A stretch of DNA of 64,000 nucleotides from the NCBI RefSeq assembly GCF_014212055.1, contig NZ_JACJVO010000036.1:62001-126000 (forward strand), read 5' to 3'. Within the stretch, counting starts at the first letter, position 1, and every line of letters begins with the position of its first letter. Below, piece by piece: positions 54,806 to 63,498 of this stretch. This stretch comes from Cohnella zeiphila (lineage in GTDB: Bacteria > Bacillota > Bacilli > Paenibacillales > Paenibacillaceae). The notes under the pieces are model-generated. The model saw nothing but the letters and a program-made list of their open reading frames with translations, ran no database searches and was not told the DNA's origin. The translations under genes were made by a program, and so were the position numbers.

Positions 54806-54866
54806 AGCACCCTTTAGATTGGTATTGGAGAACCTTTGGTTATTTCAATCTATTCTAGGGGGTGCT
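54806..54866 (+). terminator. Imperfect inverted repeat, probable operon terminator
   Basis: AGCACCC..TAGATTG at 54806-54821 pairs with CAATCTA..GGGTGCT at 54846-54866, enclosing a small AACC/GGTT hairpin. It is followed only by TTTCG, so termination is plausible but not strong. Confidence 0.45.
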
Positions 54867-54961
54867 TTCGTAACGGCGTGTTCGGATTTAAGGAGCATTG
54901 CCGAAAAAGAGTTTACGGAAAAAATGTACAAGAAAACACACAAACAACTGCATGGCTAGCA

Positions 54962-55012
54962 TGAAAGCGCTTAGCTATAATAAAAATCGCAGCAAAAATG
55001 AATACGCTTTCA
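54962..55012 (+). promoter_or_regulatory. Orphan promoter flanked by two cre-like boxes
   Basis: TGAAAGCGCTTAGC at 54962 and TGAATACGCTTTCA at 54999 are near matches to the CcpA box. A TATAAT lies between them at 54975-54980. No gene follows: the next 170 bases hold no supported frame and end in a gerKB remnant on the other strand. It may be what is left of a lost sugar gene. The rest of 54867-55190 shows nothing recognisable. Confidence 0.35.
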
Positions 55013-55190
55013 GATTGGCTTTTAAGTGGTCTGTATGATATTCCGAGCAAAATTTGCACCGATGGACAAGGCGACGAGAGCAGAAGCAGCTATATTCATT
55101 TATAAGCTTCTTAAAACAGCAACACCATAACATCTCAGATGTGAGTTCAACTTGGCTTAGATGAATCGGCCAATCTCAGAAGGAGTGTTT

Positions 55191-55349
55191 TCATCGTCCA
55201 AATTGTGCGGGAAACCATTGAACAAGAGTTAAGACCAGAATGATAAATACGCCTAAGCCGCAGGAAATGAGTTCGCCGATCCACGCATCTCGGCCGACCG
55301 AGCCGCCGAAGCCGTATTTTATCGTTGTGCCTAATTGAAAAATAAACAT
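55191..55349 (-). pseudogene. Internally deleted fragment of a GerKB-type spore germination permease
   Basis: The translated piece from 55349 reads MFIFQLGTTIKYGFG, then GRDAWIGELISCGLG, then LTLVQWFPAQFGR before a stop. These are three landmarks of the N-terminal third of Ger(x)B/YndE-type germinant receptor permeases (normally about 360 residues). The helix/loop that should separate the second and third is shortened, and the rest of the gene is missing. There is no ribosome site. It points to a spore-forming host and to past rearrangement here. Confidence 0.6.
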
Positions 55350-55524
55350 GTTAGCATTCCAGTTTATGGCGGGTTCTATTCGAATCCATGCGTCGAAAGG
55401 CAAGGATTAGTGGCTGATCTGAACTAGACTCCCGCAAAAATAGCAGGTCTCGAATTTCATTTATCGAGACCTGCAAGGGAAAGTACCTCTAAGACGCCGG
55501 CTCTGCTATAAGTTCATCTCTACA

Positions 55525-56499
55525 TTAGTTGCCGGCAGGCAGCAGGACCAGCTTGCCGCGAGCGCGCCCGCTCTGGCTGATGTCGAGTGCCGTACGCCAT
55601 TCGTCGAGCGCGAAAGTCCGGGCAACCGGGACAATGAACTTGTCGTCCGCGGTGTACTGGGCGAACTCGCCGAGAACGTCGTAATTCTGAGTCTGATCCG
55701 CGGAGAACTCAGTGAAGGTGGTGCGTACGCCGAGTTCGGCGGCTGCGGCGAAGTCGCTAAGTGTTAGGACGCGGCGAGGATCACCTTCGGCGATCCGGAT
55801 AAGAGCAGGCAGTGCTCCGCTCGGCGGTGCCGTATCCAGAACCAGATCCACCGGGTGTCCAGCCAACTCGGCTATGCGTTCGACCATTCCGTCGCCGTAC
55901 GAGGTCACCTTCGCTCCCATCGCTCGGAGCCGATCGGCGTATGTGTCGCCAGCGGTAGCGATCACTCGGGCACCGCGCATCAGACCCATTTGAACGGCAG
56001 TAAAGCCAATCACTGTTCCGGCTCCGTGCACCAGCAGGGTATGACCCGACCTCACTCCGAGCGCTTCAATGTGGTGATAGGATGTTGCGACTGCCAACGG
56101 CAGCGCCGCGGCCCGCACGAAGTCCAGTCCTTTTGGGATACGGGCCCAATGGTCCATGATTGCTCGGTCAGCCGCGCCGGCGCTCGGGGCACCGGCGTAA
56201 TCGGCGGTGCCGAGGACGGCGTCGCCGATCACGACATCGGTGATGCCCTCGCCGACCGCGTCCACTACCCCGGACACGTCCAGACCAATGCCGCGAGGCA
56301 GATCACCGGGAAACAGGCCTCTGCATAGTGCCCAGTCGGCCGGGTTCAGCCCGCAAGCGTGTACCTGCACTCGAATACGTCCGGGACCTGGGCTAGGGAT
56401 GGCGGCCTGTTCCATGCGCAAGACATCCGCCGGTTCGCCGTATTGGTGGAAGCGGACCGTACGCATGGTTGCAAGTGTTGAAGTATCTAAATTCTTCAT
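55525..56499 (-). CDS. MDR-family NADP-dependent (quinone-type) oxidoreductase
   Basis: 324-residue zinc-free medium-chain dehydrogenase. GroES-like start VRFHQYGEPADVLRMEQAAI and VHACGLNPADWALCRG, then a nucleotide-binding part with HGAGTVIGFTAVQMGLMRGA. Family members reduce quinones, enones or reactive aldehydes. ATG 56499 has AAGGAGG seven to eight bases before it. The codons are strongly GC-ending and the wording resembles actinobacterial relatives, unlike the adjacent AT-rich MerR gene, which suggests transfer. It is transcribed from a promoter with the stretched 19-base spacer typical of MerR control. Confidence 0.85.
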   Translation of the reverse strand: MKNLDTSTLATMRTVRFHQYGEPADVLRMEQAAIPSPGPGRIRVQVHACGLNPADWALCRGLFPGDLPRGIGLDVSGVVDAVGEGITDVVIGDAVLGTADYAGAPSAGAADRAIMDHWARIPKGLDFVRAAALPLAVATSYHHIEALGVRSGHTLLVHGAGTVIGFTAVQMGLMRGARVIATAGDTYADRLRAMGAKVTSYGDGMVERIAELAGHPVDLVLDTAPPSGALPALIRIAEGDPRRVLTLSDFAAAAELGVRTTFTEFSADQTQNYDVLGEFAQYTADDKFIVPVARTFALDEWRTALDISQSGRARGKLVLLPAGN

Positions 56500-56545
56500 T
56501 TGAATATTTCCTCCTTTTTGTTTAGGCAACTCGTGATACAATGCA

Positions 56546-56576
56546 ATCATAAACTATGAAGTTAACTTGAAGGCAA
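56546..56576 (-). promoter_or_regulatory. MerR-type promoter with 19-base spacer and dyad
   Basis: On the minus strand TTGCCT (56576-56571) and TATGAT (56551-56546) are 19 bases apart, and the dyad AAGTTAACTT (56559-56568) lies in the spacer. MerR proteins activate such over-long promoters by untwisting the DNA. It drives the oxidoreductase gene and is next to the merR-type gene. Confidence 0.75.
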
Positions 56577-56602
56577 ATCGTTTTGTTTGAGAGGAGATTG
56601 AC

Positions 56603-56995
56603 ATGAAAATCCATGAGTTAGCAATAAAAACAGGCTTAACGGCCCCTACCATTCGATATTATGAGAAGGAAGGTTTGATAGACAGTCGTCATGTTCGCAG
56701 AGGGAAAAATAACTATCGTGACTATGCAGAGGAGACAATCGAACATTTGATGATCATAAAGAGGCTGCAGAGCGTTGGTTTTTCTCTAGGCGAAATGACG
56801 GAACTTTTTCAAGAATACGCTGTGAATAAGCTTACAATTTCAAAAGGATTTGAACTCATTGAACTCTTTCGGGAAAAGATACGCGAGATCGAGCAGAAAC
56901 AGATCGAATTTGCGCAGATTCACAAAACACTTAACGAAATGTTGAAAGCCAAAATTTCCTTAATGAACGAGCTTGAGGACGGCAACAGCTTTTGA
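56603..56995 (+). CDS. MerR-family transcriptional regulator
   Basis: 130-residue MerR protein. The winged helix starts MKIHELAIKTGLTAPTIRYYEKEGLI and continues NNYRDYAEETIEHLMIIKRL; a coiled-coil dimer helix follows at about 80-120. No cysteine cluster for metals, so it belongs to the AdhR/YraB-like group that responds to aldehydes or electrophiles. GAGAGGAG precedes ATG 56603. It is divergent from the MDR oxidoreductase, which it very likely controls. Confidence 0.9.
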   Translation: MKIHELAIKTGLTAPTIRYYEKEGLIDSRHVRRGKNNYRDYAEETIEHLMIIKRLQSVGFSLGEMTELFQEYAVNKLTISKGFELIELFREKIREIEQKQIEFAQIHKTLNEMLKAKISLMNELEDGNSF

Positions 56996-57118
56996 TGACA
57001 AAATCGAGAGATCATACGAATTCATGCCGAGCCGACTTTACGAGGAAGTCGGCTTTTTCATATGGATATGTATCTTTCGAGAGTTGCGGATACAGTATTG
57101 ATGTCGAAATTTTTTAAT

Positions 57119-57168
57119 ATGAATCCAAAAAATCTGGGATAGAACCGCCGGGACGATGAAGGGATAAT
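57119..57168 (+). promoter_or_regulatory. Promoter/operator element C, copy 1 (before GH38-like gene)
   Basis: ATATGAATCCAAAAAATCT followed by GATAGA, with a GATAAT -10-like box 41 bases after AATCC. The same pattern recurs at 59683 before importer 5. No -35 match, as expected for an activated promoter. Confidence 0.6.
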
Positions 57169-57225
57169 AGGATCATGATTTGCTGCTGCACATCTTAACG
57201 ATCCCGCGGAACAGGAAGTGAAAAC

Positions 57226-59673
57226 GTGCAATTGAATCGCAAATGGAAAATTTACGTCATTCATCACTCTCATTCGGATATCGGCTATACCGAACGGCAG
57301 GAGAAAATCGAGCAATATCACGCCGACTATGTGAGGCAGGCCATTCGCATCGTGGAGGATGCCCGTACGGGGAGCCGTCCGGAATGGCAAGGCTTCAAAT
57401 GGACGTGCGAGACGTTCTGGGCGGTGGAACGATTTCTGGAGAAAGCGTCGCCGGACGAGCTCGAACGGTTCGCAAGCGCTCTGAGGCAAGGGGATATCGA
57501 GTTGTCCGGAACGTATCTGAACATGACGGAACTGATCGATTACGATATCGTCGGCAAGAAAGCAAAAGCCGCGGGCGAGTATGCCCGTTCGATCGGCCTA
57601 TCGGTTAACTCGGCGATGACGGCCGACATTAACGGGTACAGCTGGGGCTACTCGCAAGCGCTCTATGACGCGGGCATCGAGAACTTGCTGTCCTGCGTGC
57701 ACACGCATCACGGAATGTTCGCCATCGGCCGCAAGCAGACGCCGTTCTATTGGGAGACGCCGAAAGGCGACCGCCTGCTGGTCTGGAACGGGGAGCATTA
57801 CATGCTCGGCAACGACTTGGGCCTATCACCGGGCGCCGTTCTGTCGTATACGATCCGCGACGAACTCGATACTTACGGCACGGCGACGGATCATTGGAAG
57901 CTCGCGGAGACGCGCATTCGCCGATATTTGGCACAGCTGGAGTCTGAGGAATACCCATACTCCTTCGCGCTCGTCAACGTGATGGGCCTGCTTCGCGACA
58001 ATGCCGCGCCGAACGGCGACGTCATGGCGTTCATCCGGCAATGGAACGAGAAGCACGGCGAGCAAGTCGAGATCGAAATGACGACGCTGAGCCGCTTTTT
58101 CGAGCATGTGCGCAAGCAAACGGCGCCGATTCCGACTTACCGCGGCGATTGGCCGGATTGGTGGACGGACGGCGTCGTCTCGACGGCCGTGCATACGCAA
58201 GTGTTCCGCGACGCTCAACGCACGCTGCGTCAAGTGAAACGGCTCGCAAACGGCCGCGTGTCCCTTGACGAGAAGCGGGTCGCGCAAGCCGAGCATCAGT
58301 TGATGATGTACGCCGAGCATACGTGGGGCTACCATTCCTCCGTATATGAACCTTGGCATCCGATGGTTCATGCGCTGGCCGTGCGCAAGGAAGCGTATGC
58401 CGCGGAAGCGAGCCGCAGCGTCTATACGATGCTGGACGAAGTGCTGCACGAGCGGGGCGAAGCGCTGCTGGCGGCGGGTTTGCCGTTCCGGTACAAAGTG
58501 ATCAACCCTTACGATCACGTTTTTCGCGGCGTCGCCTGTCTTTACCTCGAAAGCTGGGAGCCGTCCATGTTCCCGAACGGCTTCGAAGTGTACGAGGAAG
58601 CGGACGGAGAGCCGGTGATTCCTCATCAAATGGAGGTCGTCAGCCGGGGGAACCAAATTTCAATCGTCATCCGGCTCGCACCGCAGGAAGAACGCGTTTT
58701 TCGAATCCGTCCGAACGGTTCGAAGCCTGCCGCGACGACGAGCAGCACCCGGCTCCGGGGCAACGACCGCGTCAGCGATCTGATGGATTTGTACGAGAGC
58801 AAGCCGCAGAACGGAATCGTCCTATCGGAAAACCACATCGAATCCGCGCACGTCTGCATCCGGTGGACTTCCAGCGACGGCATCGTATCCTGGATCGACA
58901 AAGCGACGGGAGAGAATCTGGTCCGCTCGGGCAGCATCCACGGGGCATTCACGCCCGTTTACGAGGTGACCCAAGCTCCGTCGGAAGCGATGATGGCAGA
59001 CGTTCGCCGCCGGATGGGCCGCAACCGCAAAGGGCCGGACGTTCGCCGTTACGCCGGCAGGCTGGCGGGCGTGCAATCCGTCGTCCAGGGAGAGCTGTAC
59101 GGCGTCGTAGAACTGCGGTACGAACTGGAAGGAACGAGCCACTATTCGCTTTATCTCAAGGTTTACCAAGACATCGCCAGAGTCGACGTGTCCGTCCGCA
59201 TGCACAAAGACAGCGTGTGGGACCCGGAGAACATGTATCTCTCGCTGCCGTTCCGGTCCGGCGAAGCGGAGGATCAGCTGTGGCTGCACAAAACGGGCGC
59301 CAACGTGCGACCGGGCGTCGATCAGCTTCCGGGCACCTGTACGGACTACTATTGCGTCCAGGAGGGAATGGCCTTTCTGTCCGACCGAAGAGGGCTTCTC
59401 GTCGCGGCTCCCGATACGCCGCTGATTCAGACGGGTCCGCTCGAGCACGGCCGAAGGCTTCTTCAAGGGCAGCAGGACGGCGAAACCGGCCACCCGCTTT
59501 ACGCCTGGCTGCTGTCCAACTATTGGGAGACGAACTTCAAGGCGACGCTGGGCGGTTTCTACGAGTTCCATTACCGGCTGCAGTGGGGACCCGAATGGGA
59601 TCGTCCCGAGAAGGCTTTCCGGCAGTGCGAGGCTTTGAATGCAGAGATTCCGTCCTTTAGAACGTCATCCTAA
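57226..59673 (+). CDS. GH38-like glycoside hydrolase
   Basis: 815-residue protein with the GH38 N-terminal fold. HHSHSDIGYT gives the zinc ligands His16 and Asp18, and Asp134 in MTADINGYSWGY is the likely nucleophile; a further metal-type His is in MYAEHTWGYHSS. The C-terminal half (about 440-815) is beta-rich as in alpha-mannosidases. It starts at GTG 57226 behind AGGAAGTG. No signal peptide. Sequence outside these motifs is distant from classical alpha-mannosidases, so another axial sugar is possible. It is placed before importer 5 and shares operator element C with it, so it probably works on what that importer brings in. Confidence 0.75.
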   Translation: MQLNRKWKIYVIHHSHSDIGYTERQEKIEQYHADYVRQAIRIVEDARTGSRPEWQGFKWTCETFWAVERFLEKASPDELERFASALRQGDIELSGTYLNMTELIDYDIVGKKAKAAGEYARSIGLSVNSAMTADINGYSWGYSQALYDAGIENLLSCVHTHHGMFAIGRKQTPFYWETPKGDRLLVWNGEHYMLGNDLGLSPGAVLSYTIRDELDTYGTATDHWKLAETRIRRYLAQLESEEYPYSFALVNVMGLLRDNAAPNGDVMAFIRQWNEKHGEQVEIEMTTLSRFFEHVRKQTAPIPTYRGDWPDWWTDGVVSTAVHTQVFRDAQRTLRQVKRLANGRVSLDEKRVAQAEHQLMMYAEHTWGYHSSVYEPWHPMVHALAVRKEAYAAEASRSVYTMLDEVLHERGEALLAAGLPFRYKVINPYDHVFRGVACLYLESWEPSMFPNGFEVYEEADGEPVIPHQMEVVSRGNQISIVIRLAPQEERVFRIRPNGSKPAATTSSTRLRGNDRVSDLMDLYESKPQNGIVLSENHIESAHVCIRWTSSDGIVSWIDKATGENLVRSGSIHGAFTPVYEVTQAPSEAMMADVRRRMGRNRKGPDVRRYAGRLAGVQSVVQGELYGVVELRYELEGTSHYSLYLKVYQDIARVDVSVRMHKDSVWDPENMYLSLPFRSGEAEDQLWLHKTGANVRPGVDQLPGTCTDYYCVQEGMAFLSDRRGLLVAAPDTPLIQTGPLEHGRRLLQGQQDGETGHPLYAWLLSNYWETNFKATLGGFYEFHYRLQWGPEWDRPEKAFRQCEALNAEIPSFRTSS

Positions 59674-59682
59674 TATTTTGAT

Positions 59683-59732
59683 ATAAATCCAAAAAATCTT
59701 AGATAGATGGCCCCGATTCGCAAGGGTAACAT
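59683..59732 (+). promoter_or_regulatory. Promoter/operator element C, copy 2 (before importer 5)
   Basis: ATATAAATCCAAAAAATCT then GATAGA, and GGGTAACAT at the place of the -10 box. Upstream of the lipoprotein gene at 59772. Confidence 0.6.
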
Positions 59733-59771
59733 GAAGGTGCAATCATTCATCCACAATGGGGGTTTGGGGAA

Positions 59772-61472
59772 ATGAGCAGAAAAGCAGCGGCATTGGCGGT
59801 GGCGACGGTCTTCTCCGTCAGCCTCGCGGCATGCGGCAACGGCAACGGTTCGGCTTCATCCGGCAGCAGCGCTACACAGTCGGCCTCACCGTCGGCATCC
59901 GCGCCGGCAACGTCAGCGGCATCCGCTTCGGCTTCGGATGGAGCGGCGGCGGAAGATTTTTCGAAGAAGTACGATTCTCCGGTGACGCTCACGATCGGCC
60001 GGCAAGGGGTCAGCGGCAATAACTTGCCTGCGCCGGATACGCTGGAGAGCAACGATTACTTGAAGTACATCCAGAACAAGCTGAACGTGACGATCAAGTA
60101 CGATTTCTCCGTGGAAGACACCGACGCTTTTAATCAGAAAGTCAATCTGGCCATCGCAAGCGGCAACATTCCGGATGTCATGATCGTGAGTCAGGATCAG
60201 TTCACCCGTCTCGCGCAAGCCGGTTTGCTGGAGGACCTCTCGGGGCTGTATGACCCATACTTGTCCCCGCTGATCAAAGACTATTACTCCTCGTTCGGCG
60301 ATCGCGCCCTGAAGACGGCGAAGGTGGACGGCAAATTGATGGCTCTGCCCAATACGAATATTGACGGCAACTACCAATTGCTGTGGGTGCGCAAAGATTG
60401 GCTGGATAAGCTGAACCTGCAAGTTCCCGCGACGGTGGACGATTTGGAGGCGGTCGCGAAAGCGTTTAAGGACCAGGATCCGGACGGCAACGGCAAGAAC
60501 GATACGTTCGGTTTGCTAGGCGACTCCCATCTGTTCCAAGACGGCGGCTTCTTCACCTTCGACCCGATCTTTAATGCTTATCATTCCTATCCGGACAGCT
60601 GGCTCAAGGATGCTTCGGGCCAAGTCTCGAACGGTTCCATCGCGCCGGAGACGAAGCAAGCGCTCGGCAGGCTTCGCGAGATGTATGCCAGCGGCGTGAT
60701 CGACAAAGAGTTTCTGACGCGCAAATCATACGACGACAACGCGGGCTTCGTGTCCAGCGGCAAAGCCGGCCTTGTCCTGGCGCCATGGTACGCGGGCTGG
60801 ATGCTGTCCGATTCCGTCAAGACCGACCCGAAGGCCGACTGGGTTCCGGTGCCCGCTCCGCTGGATGCCGACGGCAAACGCAACGTCATCATGTCGAGCC
60901 CCGCCTCGAATTTCCTTGTCGTGAAGAAAGGCGTAGAGCATCCCGAGGCCGTCCTGAAAGTGCTGAGCATGGAGTATCAAGGGCTGCGCCTGCTGGATTC
61001 CGACGCGGCAAATCTTTACAAGGACAAAGGGGTAAGCTGGCTGAACTGGCCGTTCAACCTGCAGCTCGACTACTTCGACTCCGTGGCGCGCAGCGCGGCG
61101 GCGTACAAGCAAGCGCTGACAAGCAACGATACGAGCGGCCTGAAGCCGTGGCAGCTGGCGACGTTCGACTCGGTTAAGAAAGACGCGGCCAATCCGAAGC
61201 AAGACATGCCTTCGTTCGCCAATTCGCTCGCCTACTATACTGGCGGCACCGCGCTGGAGTCGGACAAATTCAATCGCATCGATCCCGCCTATACCGGTCA
61301 GACGGAAACGTCGCTCAAGCGCGGCGCGAACCTGACCAAGCTGGAGAACGAGACGTTCTTGAAGATCATTACGGGCCAAGCGCCTCTCGACGACTTCGAC
61401 AAATTCGTCTCGCAATGGAAAAGTATCGGCGGCGACCAAATCACCAAAGAAGTGAACGACGCCGTAAAGTAA
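59772..61472 (+). CDS. Sugar-binding lipoprotein of ABC importer 5
   Basis: 566-residue solute-binding lipoprotein. Lipobox LAAC, anchor Cys21, then a long Ser/Ala linker. It has LLWVRKDWLDKLNLQVPATV and the EF-hand-like loop DPDGNGKNDT, and groups with the importer 3 protein (no CYHC segment). ATG 59772 follows TGGGGGTTTGGGG. The stop codon (61470-61472) lies in the first unit of a 32-base tandem repeat. Probable ligand is the oligosaccharide attacked by the GH38-like enzyme. Confidence 0.9.
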   Translation: MSRKAAALAVATVFSVSLAACGNGNGSASSGSSATQSASPSASAPATSAASASASDGAAAEDFSKKYDSPVTLTIGRQGVSGNNLPAPDTLESNDYLKYIQNKLNVTIKYDFSVEDTDAFNQKVNLAIASGNIPDVMIVSQDQFTRLAQAGLLEDLSGLYDPYLSPLIKDYYSSFGDRALKTAKVDGKLMALPNTNIDGNYQLLWVRKDWLDKLNLQVPATVDDLEAVAKAFKDQDPDGNGKNDTFGLLGDSHLFQDGGFFTFDPIFNAYHSYPDSWLKDASGQVSNGSIAPETKQALGRLREMYASGVIDKEFLTRKSYDDNAGFVSSGKAGLVLAPWYAGWMLSDSVKTDPKADWVPVPAPLDADGKRNVIMSSPASNFLVVKKGVEHPEAVLKVLSMEYQGLRLLDSDAANLYKDKGVSWLNWPFNLQLDYFDSVARSAAAYKQALTSNDTSGLKPWQLATFDSVKKDAANPKQDMPSFANSLAYYTGGTALESDKFNRIDPAYTGQTETSLKRGANLTKLENETFLKIITGQAPLDDFDKFVSQWKSIGGDQITKEVNDAVK

Positions 61473-61573
61473 TCGGACTCGATTTCGGGGCCCCCGCAAA
61501 GTAATCGGACTCGATTTCGGGGCCCCCGCAAAGTAATCGGACTCGATTTCGAGGCCCCCGCAAAGTAATCGGA
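61466..61573 (+). repeat. 32-base tandem repeat, 3.4 copies, overlapping the SBP stop codon
   Basis: Units at 61466-61497, 61498-61529 and 61530-61561 are identical except for one base in the third; a partial fourth runs to 61573. Each holds AAAGTAATCGG and the GC-rich palindrome GGGGCCCC (or GAGGCCCC). The first four bases after the start of unit 1 include the TAA stop of the lipoprotein gene. Confidence 0.9.
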
Positions 61574-61651
61574 ATAAGCTTCGAAGCTTTTCGTCACTTT
61601 GTGGGGGATTCATAGGGTATCTTTGCTCCGGTGGAGATACAGATACCCTAT
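61555..61651 (+). promoter_or_regulatory. Two intercistronic hairpins between SBP and permease of importer 5
   Basis: CCCCCGCAAAGT (61555-61566) pairs with ACTTTGTGGGGG (61596-61607) around AAGCTTCGAAGCTT, allowing one G-T pair. A second stem ATAGGGTATCT (61612-61622) pairs perfectly with AGATACCCTAT (61641-61651). Neither has a T run. Likely they slow mRNA decay and lower permease expression relative to the binding protein. Confidence 0.55.
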
Positions 61652-61679
61652 TTCAACTTTCAGACGGGTGGAGAGACTC

Positions 61680-62570
61680 ATGTTCAATAGATCCTTCGTC
61701 AAGTATTATCACCTCATGCTCCTACCCGGCATCTTGCTGCTGATCCTGTTCAGCATTGTCCCGATGTTCGGCGTGACGATCGCTTTCGAGGATTTCATGC
61801 CGACCAAAGGGATCTTCCGTTCGGAATGGGTAGGACTGGATAACTTCAACTATATGTTCAGCCTGCCGGACAGCAGGCAAGTGTTCGTCAACACGATCGC
61901 GATCGCCGTCATGAAAATCGTCGCGGGCCTCGCCGTGCCCTTCGTCTTCTCGCTGCTGCTCCATGAAGCGGCGAACGCGAAATTCAAACGGACGGTGCAA
62001 ACCATCGTTTATTTGCCCCACTTCCTGTCTTGGGTCATCCTGTCCGGGGTCATCATCAATTTCCTCAGCCTGGAAGGCATCGTCAACCGGCTGATCGAAT
62101 GGTTCGGCGGCAATCCCGTCATGTTCCTGCAGAGCAATCATTGGTTCCGCGTCGTGTTGGTGACGACCGACGTGTGGAAGGAATTCGGCTGGGGCACGAT
62201 CATTTTCCTCGCAGCCTTGACGGGCATCAATCCCAGCCTGTACGAAGCGGCAGCCATCGACGGCGCGAACCGCTTCCAGAGACTTCGCTTCGTGACGGTC
62301 CCCGGGATGGTCGCGACGATTGTCCTGCTGGCGACGCTCAGTTTCGGCAACGTGCTGAACGCCGGCTTCGATCAAATCTTTAACCTGTACAACCCGATCG
62401 TTTACCAATCCGGCGACATTATCGATACCTATGTGTACCGTGCCGGTTTGCTGGAAGCCCAATACGGACTGTCGACCGCCGTCGGCTTGTTCAAATCGGT
62501 CATCAGCTTCGTGCTGATCGCCGCCTCGTACGGACTCGCTACCCGTTTCGCCAACTATCGCATTTTCTAG
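61680..62570 (+). CDS. ABC sugar permease 5a (LplB type)
   Basis: 296-residue six-helix permease. EAA loop YEAAAIDGANRFQRLRFVTVPGM and LNAGFDQIFNLYNP as in importer 3. ATG 61680, before MFNRSFVKYY, follows GGGTGGAGAG; the frame extends upstream through the hairpins but is not coding there. Confidence 0.9.
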   Translation: MFNRSFVKYYHLMLLPGILLLILFSIVPMFGVTIAFEDFMPTKGIFRSEWVGLDNFNYMFSLPDSRQVFVNTIAIAVMKIVAGLAVPFVFSLLLHEAANAKFKRTVQTIVYLPHFLSWVILSGVIINFLSLEGIVNRLIEWFGGNPVMFLQSNHWFRVVLVTTDVWKEFGWGTIIFLAALTGINPSLYEAAAIDGANRFQRLRFVTVPGMVATIVLLATLSFGNVLNAGFDQIFNLYNPIVYQSGDIIDTYVYRAGLLEAQYGLSTAVGLFKSVISFVLIAASYGLATRFANYRIF

Positions 62571-62589
62571 CCGAAGGAGGCTCCCATCC

Positions 62590-63474
62590 ATGGTCATCCG
62601 CGGAAACAACCGCCTCGTCGACGCGTTCATATACGTATTCCTGGCCTTCGTCGCGTTCATGTCTCTCGCTCCGATCTTGAACACGCTGGCCATCTCCTTA
62701 AGCAGCAAAGTCGCGGTCAGCGCGGGCCAAGTCACCTTCTGGCCGGTCGATCCGAACTTATTCGCTTATAAGCAGGTGCTCCAGGATCGCAGCTTCTTCG
62801 TATCGTTCGGCGTCTCCGTCAAACGGGTGCTGCTCGGCGGCGGGCTGAACTTTCTGCTAACCGTGCTTATGGCCTATCCGCTTTCCCGGACAAGCAAGCA
62901 ATTCCCAATGCGGAATGGGTATATGTGGTTTATAATATTCACAATGTTGTTCAGCGGCGGGCTCGTTCCCTGGTACATGACGATCAACAAGCTGGGACTC
63001 ATGGACACGATTTGGGCGCTCGTATTGCCTCCCGCCGTTCCGGTATTTAATGTCATCCTGCTGATGAACTTCTTCCGCGGCATCCCGAAGGAGCTCGACG
63101 AAGCGGCCAACATCGACGGAGCCGGTCCCTGGAAAATTTTATGGACGATCTACGTGCCCGTATCATTGCCCGCGCTGGCTTCCGTGACTCTGTTCTCGAT
63201 CGTGGGCCACTGGAACTCTTTTTTCGACGGCATGATTCTGATGAACCACAAGCAGAATTGGCCGCTGCAAACGTATATTCAACAACTGCTAGTATCCGTT
63301 ACCTCGATTATGAACACGACCGACCCGGAGGAGATCAAGCGGCTGACCAACCTGTCCGGGCAGCTGCTCAACGCAGCCAAAGTCATCATCTCCATGCTGC
63401 CGATCGCGGTCATTTATCCTTTCCTGCAGCGGTTTTTCATCCACGGGATCGTGCTCGGTTCGGTTAAGGAATAA
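62590..63474 (+). CDS. ABC sugar permease 5b (LplC type)
   Basis: 294-residue six-helix permease with EAA loop DEAANIDGAGPWKILWTIYVPV, ending QRFFIHGIVLGSVKE. GAAGGAGG precedes ATG 62590. A response regulator gene follows after 24 bases, so it is probably in the same transcript, as in importer 3. Confidence 0.9.
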   Translation: MVIRGNNRLVDAFIYVFLAFVAFMSLAPILNTLAISLSSKVAVSAGQVTFWPVDPNLFAYKQVLQDRSFFVSFGVSVKRVLLGGGLNFLLTVLMAYPLSRTSKQFPMRNGYMWFIIFTMLFSGGLVPWYMTINKLGLMDTIWALVLPPAVPVFNVILLMNFFRGIPKELDEAANIDGAGPWKILWTIYVPVSLPALASVTLFSIVGHWNSFFDGMILMNHKQNWPLQTYIQQLLVSVTSIMNTTDPEEIKRLTNLSGQLLNAAKVIISMLPIAVIYPFLQRFFIHGIVLGSVKE

Positions 63475-63498
63475 GGGAATCTACCTGGGGGCTTTCGC

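Noticed and set aside
54806-54866. Inverted repeat considered as insertion-sequence ends
   Set aside because: Only about 60 bases apart, no transposase and no target duplication; better explained as an operon-end hairpin.
61466-61573. Tandem repeat considered as a CRISPR array
   Set aside because: Units are directly adjacent without unique spacers, and no cas gene is near.
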